Positions 1 to 6,269 of a stretch of DNA of 36,828 nucleotides are shown piece by piece. Position 1 is the first letter of the stretch; every line of letters starts with the position of its first letter. Source of the stretch: JAQCEJ01 sp040881995. Lineage in GTDB: Bacteria > Planctomycetota > Planctomycetia > Planctomycetales > Planctomycetaceae. A program made the position numbers and the translations under genes. Below the pieces are notes generated by a model. It ran no database searches and was not told where the DNA came from. It saw only the letters and a program-made list of their open reading frames with translations. The stretch covers positions 1-36,828 of the forward strand of contig JBBECD010000068.1 of the NCBI GenBank assembly GCA_040881995.1. Reading direction: 5' to 3'.

Positions 1-840
<840 letters not shown>

Positions 841-1196
841 ACTCTGATTCTTGCCTCGCCCGACACCCCTTCAGCGAACTCCGCCTCCAGAATGACCGCC
901 GTGACTCAAATCAGGCCGAGCGGACGATATACCGCCCGGCTCAAGCTTATACTAAAAGTCGCTTTCTTCTCAGCCATCGATGCGTCGCCACATCAATGAC
1001 CGACATTTGTCAAGATGCCACTCTTGCTCTCACCAAATTGTCAAAGAACAATCCGACTAGAAACTGATCGTCGCTAGTCGGCTCACCGCAAATGGGCTGA
1101 AGGTCTTGCACCGCTCGAAGTTCGATCGCTTGGTGCACAAGCTTCAGGCCACTCTCAACTTCACGTCCACTGGCCGACAGTGTTGCGTCACGTGAG
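841..1196 (-). other. Transcribed leader of the 23S rRNA gene
   Basis: About 355 nt between the inferred transcription start (near 1196) and the mature 23S 5' end. No credible coding frame is present; short open frames on both strands lack ribosome binding sites. It contains a boxA antitermination element. It would be the remnant of a 16S-23S spacer in a locus that has no 16S next to it. Confidence 0.6.
1035..1050 (-). promoter_or_regulatory. boxA antitermination element of the 23S leader
   Basis: The minus strand reads TGTTCTTTGACAATTT, a close match to rRNA boxA (TGCTCTTTAACAATTT in E. coli), placed about 195 nt upstream of the 23S 5' end as in normal rrn spacers. boxA recruits NusB/NusE so that untranslated rRNA transcripts resist Rho. 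Confidence 0.75.
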
Positions 1197-1202
1197 ATTG
1201 AC

Positions 1203-1231
1203 ATACTATGAACGTCGACAGGTTTCGTCAA
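1203..1231 (-). promoter_or_regulatory. Candidate sigma-70-type promoter of the 23S gene
   Basis: On the minus strand, -35 TTGACG (1226-1231) is followed by exactly 17 bp and -10 TAGTAT (1203-1208). Just upstream of the -35 is an AT-rich stretch (AATTTTTAAAAG, around 1246-1258) that could be an UP element. It lies between the mobile-element end (1419) and boxA (1050), on the chromosomal side, so it would still serve 23S after insertion. Recognised by pattern only. Confidence 0.6.
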
Positions 1232-1418
1232 GCGTTCCGCTGCCACTTTTAAAAATTCGTCGAAAATTCCTTTCAACTTCTTTTCTGAGCACGCTTTGGG
1301 GCTTTTTATTCACCCCCGAACCGCACAACCTTCCTGCCTTAACAGCAGCCGACGGGACAGACCTTTGGAAAGGGCCGCCCCACACCCTCGGTCGATGAAC
1401 TCCCGAGAAGTGCAGAAG

Positions 1419-1462
1419 TGGAGACGACCGGGATCGAACCGGCAACCTCTGGCTTGCAAAGC
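1419..1462 (-). repeat. Distal attachment site (displaced tRNA-Ala 3' end)
   Basis: Exact 44-bp direct copy of the last 44 nt of tRNA-Ala (anticodon arm to discriminator base). It starts precisely at the discriminator and diverges inside the anticodon stem. The 5' half of the tRNA is missing, so it is not a functional tRNA. Together with 10576-10619 it brackets a region containing a tyrosine recombinase, the usual signature of integration into a tRNA 3' end. Confidence 0.93.
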
Positions 1463-1520
1463 ACCCTTTTTGAATCGATTCAGCAATCACAACGGACTAA
1501 CGCATAACAGTTTACACGAT

Positions 1521-1697
1521 CTTGCAGAAATTGCAAGCGTTGCGTTTCGGTGCACGTAACATCAATGACGATGGTGCAAGGCGGGGGTTTTGGGTGCTGC
1601 ACCGAAACCCCCATCGCCGCCGTTTCCATCTGGGGAATCGAACCAGAGGTTGAACGAAAATTAGTCCGTTCGCGGCCTTGAATCGGTGCAGCACCGA
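1521..1697. promoter_or_regulatory. Cluster of palindromes at the distal element end
   Basis: A gene-free stretch with four motifs. CTTGCA/TGCAAG (1521-1537) has a 5-nt loop. A TGCACCGAAAC half-site lies on the minus strand at 1544-1554. A 30-nt hairpin at 1583-1612 has a 9-bp outer stem (GGGGGTTTT/GAAACCCCC, one T-G pair), one bulged G and an inner GGTGC-T-GCACC. A perfect TCGGTGC-A-GCACCGA palindrome lies at 1683-1697. The shared core GCACCGAAA also occurs just upstream of the integrase gene (10492-10500). Likely integrase or excisionase arm sites, or operators; the role is inferred from position. Confidence 0.5.
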
Positions 1698-1775
1698 AAC
1701 ACCGTCGGCAGTCTTGACGACGCCATGACGGCTATCCAGGCCGAACGCGACGAGAACACCTGCCGCAATCGAATT

Positions 1776-1798
1776 CAACTAACAACGGTTGTTAGTTG
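1776..1798. repeat. Perfect 23-nt palindrome at the start of the repeat array
   Basis: CAACTAACAAC and its reverse complement are separated by a single G (1787). The palindrome ends on the first base of the first array repeat. It could be an operator or an RNA hairpin; no T-run follows on either strand. Confidence 0.6.
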
Positions 1799-2219
1799 TC
1801 GCATCTCTCGCGCGTGCGCGAGGGGAGAGAGAAAACCGTAAAGAGGCTTTAGGGTTTTCGGGGTCGCATCTCGCGCGCGTGCGCGAGGGGAGAGCGAAAA
1901 CATACGAAATATTTCGGAGGTTTCTCTGTCGCATCTCGCGCGCGTGCGCGAGGGGAGAGTGCTGTTTGAGTAAGCCAGTCCATCCGGCCTTTGTCGCATC
2001 TCGCGCGCGTGCGCGAGGGGAGAGCGACAGTCAGGTCTCAGGTCAAAAGCGTTTTGACCTCGTCGCATCTCTCGCGCGTGCGCGAGGGGAGAGTCAGTTT
2101 TAACAAATGATAAAACTGTGACCTTTCTTGGGGAATTTGGCAATGTCGCCGTTTTCCCCAGGAGAGTCAGTTTTAACAAATGATAAAACTGTGACCGGGT
2201 CGCATCTCGCGCGCGTGCG
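1798..2219. repeat. 65-bp periodic array of hairpin repeats with palindromic 'spacers' (CRISPR-like, probably not CRISPR)
   Basis: Five 32-bp repeats lie at 1798-1829, 1863-1894, 1928-1959, 1993-2024 and 2062-2093, with a 21-nt truncated copy at 2199-2219. Each starts GTCGCATCTC and ends GAGGGGAGAG, with a central CTCGCGC-GCGT-GCGCGAG hairpin; repeats 1 and 5 carry G to T at position 11. Spacers are 33, 33, 33 and 37 nt, but most are inverted repeats. Spacer 1 is GAAAACC/GGTTTTC plus TAAAG/CTTTA. Spacer 2 contains CGAAATATTTCG. Spacer 4 is AGGTCAAAA/TTTTGACCT. Spacer 5 is CAGTTTTA/TAAAACTG and occurs twice (2094-2123, 2167-2196). Between these two copies is a third kind of hairpin, CTTGGGGAA/TTCCCCAGG (2127-2162). 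The 65-bp period is not a multiple of three, so it is not coding. No cas gene is present. Confidence 0.85.
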
Positions 2220-2221
2220 TT

Positions 2222-2238
2222 TGTGCAACTTTTGCACA
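2222..2238. repeat. Palindrome related to the integrase-upstream site
   Basis: TGTGCAA-CTT-TTGCACA followed by GAAATCGGACG. The block at 10482-10506 (GGTGCA-GTTT-TGCACC followed by GAAATCCGTCG) aligns with it, and the stem change is compensated on both arms. Likely a second binding site for the same element protein. Confidence 0.5.
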
Positions 2239-2323
2239 GAAATCGGACGAGGTTTATATCGTCCGCGCCCCTTCGAACGCGGCCTGCGCAATCCTAGAGT
2301 GTCGTTTTTTGGCCGATCGGCCG

Positions 2324-2557
2324 TCAATCGTCGATTTCGTGGAAACTGCCCGCTGGACGGCCCGAGAGCGTTCCTGCCTCTTGGCGTTCCCTCTGAATCG
2401 CCAGGATCCCGCGCTGAATCGCCGCGCGTTCGGCGTTGAGCGTCTCGACCAATTCGGCCAAGTTGGCCGGCGGATCGTCGCGCAGTTCGGTTGCGATCGC
2501 TTTTATTTCGTCCTGACGTGCGGAGAGCAGCCGGGCTTTGATGAGTTGCGGTGTCAT
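2324..2557 (-). CDS. Small helical protein of unknown function
   Basis: A 77-residue frame, the last gene of the element. The sequence is predicted almost wholly helical and charged (for example AIQRERQEAGTL near the C-terminus), with no membrane segment and no recognised domain. It lies about 180 bp downstream of the HExxH/coiled-coil gene on the same strand. The start is an ATG with only a weak AGG upstream. A GGCCGATCGGCC palindrome (2311-2322) follows the stop codon immediately. Base composition and codon use resemble the neighbouring element genes. Could be a small DNA-binding or accessory protein; I do not recognise it. Confidence 0.5.
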   Translation of the reverse strand: MTPQLIKARLLSARQDEIKAIATELRDDPPANLAELVETLNAERAAIQRGILAIQRERQEAGTLSGRPAGSFHEIDD

Positions 2558-2672
2558 ATGTGTGGACCTATCGAAAAAACATGAATAGGGAAACTCGCGG
2601 TTTGTATTTCATCGGACGTTGCTTGCCGTCCTTGCCAACGGCAACTTTATCATTTGCAATAGTTCCCGCCGT

Positions 2673-2709
2673 GAAGCGCGACGGCCCGTGCAGTTTGCCG
2701 TCGCGCTTC
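2673..2709 (-). terminator. Strong hairpin downstream of the coiled-coil gene
   Basis: A perfect 13-bp stem GAAGCGCGACGGC/GCCGTCGCGCTTC with an 11-nt loop, 30 bp after the stop of the gene at 2739. No T-run follows on the minus strand, so it is a terminator or RNA-stabilising hairpin rather than a classical intrinsic terminator. Confidence 0.5.
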
Positions 2710-2738
2710 GATGAATCGTGATTCACAGATTGTGGGGG

Positions 2739-4145
2739 TCAGTCGACGTGGAAAAGTCGCCGCTCAAGTTCGGCCTGCCGTGCGCGCAGTTCGCGTTGCT
2801 CATCTTCTAGCTGACGGATCTGACCTTCGCGATTCTCAACTTCTGCCTGCCAGTGGTAAACCCGTTGGTCGAGATGCGCCCGCGCACCGGCGCTGTGCTC
2901 TTGGCGCGCGGCAGCGGATTCTGCGAGCCGCAGGTTGTATTGCGCGACGCCAAGGGATTCGCGAACGTAGACAAGTCGTTCTTGGACTCTGACGAGTTCC
3001 TTGCCGATCGGCGGGTACTCGTCGTGAAGTGCTTGCGGCGCGGTCTCCCGAAGCAGCCGTCTGGCATTATCGCATTCGAGCAATTCGCGGTTGAACCGGT
3101 CTCGCTTCTCGATGAAAACATTCGCGACCTCGGTGAAAGTCTGCTGGCGCGACAGGAATTCCTCTTGTGTGGAGAAAAACTCCGCTTGGGCGGAATCCAA
3201 CTGCGCCTGAATCTCGCCGCGCCGGTCTATCTGGGCCTTGAGTTTGCGGCGCTCGGCGAGCGCTTCAACGGCGGATTCGAAGTCGGCAACGGTTCGGTCG
3301 AGTTCACGGATCACATCCAAGATTTCATCTTCCGTCGGCGGCTTGCCGTCGGCGACGGAGATTACGAAGCGGGAAAAACTTTCGGCCGCCGATTCCTTTT
3401 TTTGCTGCTGCTTTGTTTTGAGGCTGTCGAGGAAATTCATTTTCGCACTTTCTAAAATGTGACGCCGATCGTATTCATACAACAGGACGCATTCCTTCGA
3501 CGGCGTCAACCGAAGGATTGCGTTTAACGGCAACGTAGCCGAGTGCTTAAGTTCTTGATTCATTGCGCCCCGATATGGCCTACCGTAAGCCAATCCAGCG
3601 ACGGCGGGATCCCACAATTGATCGGGGTCAATCGCCCAGCCGCGAGCCGTCAGGCGGGAAGCCAGATGGACGGCCGACCGCACGAAGTCGAGATCGTGAT
3701 TGTCGATCGAAAAGCGGAGGGATGGGTCTGGTTCAGCGGCAAGTTGGCGTGCGACATATTCTTGGGATGCCTTGTAGTTCTCCGGAGCGACCGCGACACA
3801 GCGAATCGGGCCTTGTAGCACGTGCGCGGTTTCGTGAACGGCGGTCGCAATCATCATCCCGACGGCATTCTTGGCCTTTAAAAACGCCGCCGCGATGCTC
3901 CAATCAGCAACGAAAATTGCCGGTCCTTGCGCGGCGTATCGGGTGCCAATTTCACCGGCGTAAAGCGACCGAAGCGCTGGCCCTGTAAAGCCATAAACGC
4001 CGGTGTGTACGCGCCCCACGTCGCTTTCCGTGATGATGGCCAGGTCGGTGAATCCGGCCTCGCGGAGTTCCGGCGCGATGCAGTCGGCCAAATCATCGGC
4101 GAGCCGGTCGCGAATCGCGGCGAATTGTTCAATGGCGCTGTTCAT
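2739..4145 (-). CDS. Coiled-coil protein with N-terminal HExxH (zincin-like) motif
   Basis: 468 residues from the ATG at 4143-4145. This start is chosen over upstream in-frame codons because GAGG lies 8 nt before it. Residues 1-200 are globular and contain HETAH at 104-108 in a hydrophobic helix context (MMIATAVHETAHVLQ), which looks like the zinc-binding helix of gluzincin-type peptidases; no clear third ligand can be assigned. From about residue 235 to the end the protein is a long charged coiled coil rich in Glu, Arg, Gln and Ala. No signal peptide or membrane segment is seen. A candidate RNA gene on the opposite strand lies upstream. It could be a peptidase, a structural protein, or an SMC-like accessory to the topoisomerase pair; none of these is shown by the sequence. 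Confidence 0.75.
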   Translation of the reverse strand: MNSAIEQFAAIRDRLADDLADCIAPELREAGFTDLAIITESDVGRVHTGVYGFTGPALRSLYAGEIGTRYAAQGPAIFVADWSIAAAFLKAKNAVGMMIATAVHETAHVLQGPIRCVAVAPENYKASQEYVARQLAAEPDPSLRFSIDNHDLDFVRSAVHLASRLTARGWAIDPDQLWDPAVAGLAYGRPYRGAMNQELKHSATLPLNAILRLTPSKECVLLYEYDRRHILESAKMNFLDSLKTKQQQKKESAAESFSRFVISVADGKPPTEDEILDVIRELDRTVADFESAVEALAERRKLKAQIDRRGEIQAQLDSAQAEFFSTQEEFLSRQQTFTEVANVFIEKRDRFNRELLECDNARRLLRETAPQALHDEYPPIGKELVRVQERLVYVRESLGVAQYNLRLAESAAARQEHSAGARAHLDQRVYHWQAEVENREGQIRQLEDEQRELRARQAELERRLFHVD

Positions 4146-4470
4146 TCTTACGGCCTCTGTGATTTTCGTCGAAGTAAAAAACGGACAGACTGTGTGTATG
4201 TGGCGAAATCCCCCGGTGGGGACATTGTTCGTTAAATCGCGCCGGAAGGAACCGAAGCGCTGACACCCGCGCCAAATCGCGCCCAGTGCCTCCACACGGC
4301 GTTTCGTTTACGAACGTGACTCATGGTTCATCTTTCACCGGGTAGCCGTCCTGCGCCCGTCTGGAGCGGGGGATAGTGTTCGTATTCTCGGGGACTGTTG
4401 GCGATGATAATGAATACCGCTCGATAAGAGACTACCCATTCGTTGTAAATTTACTGAAATCGCATTACGG
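4146..4470. other. Intergenic stretch upstream of the candidate RNA
   Basis: No credible ORF. It must hold the promoter of the minus-strand HExxH gene. Some folding potential exists (GGGTAG 4340-4345 with CTACCC 4432-4437, GTATTC 4382-4387 with GAATAC 4412-4417), so the folded RNA may begin earlier than proposed below. Confidence 0.4.
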
Positions 4471-4498
4471 TTGATCGGTCGATGATTGTGAATATCAT
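4471..4498 (+). promoter_or_regulatory. Possible promoter for the structured RNA
   Basis: TTGATC (4471-4476), 16 bp, TATCAT (4493-4498): four and five of six consensus bases. The position would start transcription near 4505, just before the first strong helices. Weak evidence alone. Confidence 0.3.
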
Positions 4499-4504
4499 TT
4501 GTTG

Positions 4505-4934
4505 ACGCCCCGGAATAGTTGGCGCGCACCACCCCTTTATCGGAGCATGTTATTGCTCTTCGGCTGCTTCGTGTTCGCACTGCGGTAAAGGTCGTCAGCA
4601 GGTCGGTCGTCTATCAGCGTCTCGCGACGCCATGCTCCACCAAGTCGTCAGGGTTAGGACGTTGCCTGGATTTGTTTGATCGTTCCTGCTGAACCGTTGT
4701 CGCTACGCTTGTGAGGCATCGGTCGGGGGGCATATCCCCCCGCTCGCGAGACCACCGGGTCCGCTATTGCAGTCCCGTCCGTGGGCGAACAACGTAATAT
4801 GCGGGAAACCGTTAACCCGCGGGGCGAACCGGAAGCGTTTCGTTTGCCCGCTAATACGGTTTTTGATATCATGCTGATCGTCCAATTGTGCATGAGGGTC
4901 GGGGCTTACTGCCAAGTGTGCCCGGCCCTTTTTT
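4505..4934 (+). ncRNA. Candidate large structured RNA (~430 nt) with pseudoknot
   Basis: No credible ORF on either strand, but dense complementary segments on the plus strand: GGAGCATG 4542-4549 with CATGCTCC 4631-4638, enclosing CTGCT/AGCAG and GCGTC-TCGC-GACGC (4617-4630); CAAGTC+CAGG 4641-4652 with CCTG+GATTTG 4665-4674; CTTGTGAG 4708-4715 with CTCGCGAG 4743-4750, enclosing CGGGGGG/CCCCCCG; CCAC+CGGG 4752-4759 with CCCG...GTGG 4774-4784; GCGGG 4801-4805 with CCCGC 4816-4820, whose loop AAACCGT (4806-4812) pairs with ACGGTTT 4856-4862 as a pseudoknot; GGGCGAAC 4822-4829 with GTTTGCCC 4842-4849; then an intrinsic terminator. Four helices need G-U pairs that exist only if the plus strand is the RNA. 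It does not match tmRNA, RNase P, 6S or group I/II introns as I know them. The 5' end is uncertain. Confidence 0.65.
4896..4934 (+). terminator. Intrinsic terminator of the candidate RNA
   Basis: GGGTCGGG (4896-4903) pairs with CCCGGCCC (4921-4928; one U-G pair) and is followed at once by six T (4929-4934). It works only for plus-strand transcription, yet no plus-strand protein gene lies upstream. That is independent support for an RNA gene ending here. The facing topoisomerase A gene ends at 4968. Confidence 0.75.
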
Positions 4935-4967
4935 CATTTCCTCAATTTGTCAAAAAGTAAAAACTGT

Positions 4968-6269
4968 TCAATCGTCGGTTTCGTCATTTACCTTGCTCTG
5001 TGCCATGCGGTACAGCACTTGATCCCATGCCGCCGGCGAATCCTTCATGGCCTTTTGAATCTGCTTTCGCAACGTCTTCGGGACGTCGGCTTCGCTGTAC
5101 TTCGCGGTTGCCTTTTCTTGCGCCTCCCATATCGCACTGTTGACTTCCGCCACGGCCAGCGCTCGCCGCCATGCTTCCCCCAAGACGTCGTCGTCGGCTG
5201 GAATCAACCGCTTATGCAGGCCATGCTCTTGGAGCTTGGCTTCGATGAGCGCGATGAATTGCGGCGTCGTCAGCGCGTTCAACTCGACGCGCTGCCCGCC
5301 GTACAGATACTCGTATTCGTCGTCGGTGATGCCGTATTCGGACTGACACAGCGGCTGGCACCGGAAACACTTGCACGATCGACGGCGCGAACACGGCACC
5401 TTTTCGGCGGCCCAGTGAAGATCGTTTTTCTTCACGTCCTCCAGGCGCAGCCCCAAGTCGGTGACGTTGATTTCGTGCTGGAATTGATACAGCACCATAT
5501 CTGACTCTTCAGCCCAGTCGCCGACGGTCGTCAGGCGCTTGGCGATCTGAAAACCCGCCTTATCGAAGTCGTGGAGAACGAACAGCGGTACTCCGCCATC
5601 GATGAAGCACGTCTCATCAATGAAGCGCCGCGCGGCCTCTGTCGATTGCCCCTTGCTCGATAGAATCGCGAGGTCATATCGCTCCGCAATTTTGGCCTCT
5701 TCGAGCATCGGCTCGAATCCTTCTTTCTCGATGAAGAGCACGGCGTGATACCGTTGGCCCGGCGCGATGGACGGCCATTCGGTCGGCAGGCTGACGTCGA
5801 TGTTCGTGCCGTCATAGGAGCGATTCGACTTCCGCAGGTGATCGTCGATTTCGAGCGTACCGACGGGGACGCGCACTACGTGTTGTGCATTCGGTATCAT
5901 TAGATGTCCGCGCGCATCGGCTGCAATCTTCCATGACGCGGTTTCAGGGTGCGTATTCATGTATTTGCGAAGCAGCGTTTGAGAGAAGTACGCGGCTTCG
6001 ATGTCCCGGTCGGTCAACTCTTTGAACCGCTTGCGGCTCGCATAGTACAACTGCCGTTTCTTCACCCAATGTTTTCCGCCGCCGCTGGCGTGCTGATACG
6101 CCTCGGGGAGAATCTTATCCATGACGTCAGTGAAGTTGATTCGATCCGAATAAATGTACTGCCGACTGGAACGCGATCGGCTGCCGCGCTCCTCTGCTTT
6201 GCGCGTCTTCTCCCATTTCTTGGTAACGGCTTTGGTGACGGAGAGGATATCGGCGGCATTGATGCTCAT
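4968..6269 (-). CDS. Type IIB topoisomerase A subunit-like protein (Topo VIA/Spo11 family)
   Basis: 433 residues. Type IIB enzymes cut both DNA strands with a tyrosine in a winged-helix domain and a metal-binding Toprim domain. Both are seen here: RQLYY at 72-76 fits the R-[DE]-[IV]-[YF]-Y motif, with Y76 as the likely nucleophile; Toprim has E181 in FIEKEGF, the KGQSTEAAR segment at 206-214 and the metal pair HDFD at 233-236. An unusual cluster of five cysteines (C293, C299, C301, C304, C308) sits after Toprim and may bind zinc. The start ATG overlaps the stop of the B-subunit gene by 4 nt (ATGA), so translation is coupled. Family members are known from archaea, plants and mobile elements. 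Whether this pair relaxes DNA, cleaves it for defence, or serves the element is unknown. Confidence 0.85.
   Translation of the reverse strand: MSINAADILSVTKAVTKKWEKTRKAEERGSRSRSSRQYIYSDRINFTDVMDKILPEAYQHASGGGKHWVKKRQLYYASRKRFKELTDRDIEAAYFSQTLLRKYMNTHPETASWKIAADARGHLMIPNAQHVVRVPVGTLEIDDHLRKSNRSYDGTNIDVSLPTEWPSIAPGQRYHAVLFIEKEGFEPMLEEAKIAERYDLAILSSKGQSTEAARRFIDETCFIDGGVPLFVLHDFDKAGFQIAKRLTTVGDWAEESDMVLYQFQHEINVTDLGLRLEDVKKNDLHWAAEKVPCSRRRSCKCFRCQPLCQSEYGITDDEYEYLYGGQRVELNALTTPQFIALIEAKLQEHGLHKRLIPADDDVLGEAWRRALAVAEVNSAIWEAQEKATAKYSEADVPKTLRKQIQKAMKDSPAAWDQVLYRMAQSKVNDETDD

Noticed and set aside
1419..1462. Second tRNA-Ala gene
   Set aside because: Only the 3' half is present; no 5' acceptor strand or D arm follows.
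1775..2179. Minus-strand ORF of 134 residues with repeated SPLAHAREMR
   Set aside because: It is a translation of the DNA repeats; the 65-bp period changes frame at each repeat, so the repeat is not kept as protein.
1798..2219. Classical CRISPR array
   Set aside because: Spacing fits, but most spacers are palindromes, one is duplicated, and no cas gene is in the element.
4335..4915. Minus-strand ORFs of 70-81 residues in the candidate RNA region
   Set aside because: No ribosome binding site, arginine/serine-rich shadow composition, and the region is explained better by RNA helices.
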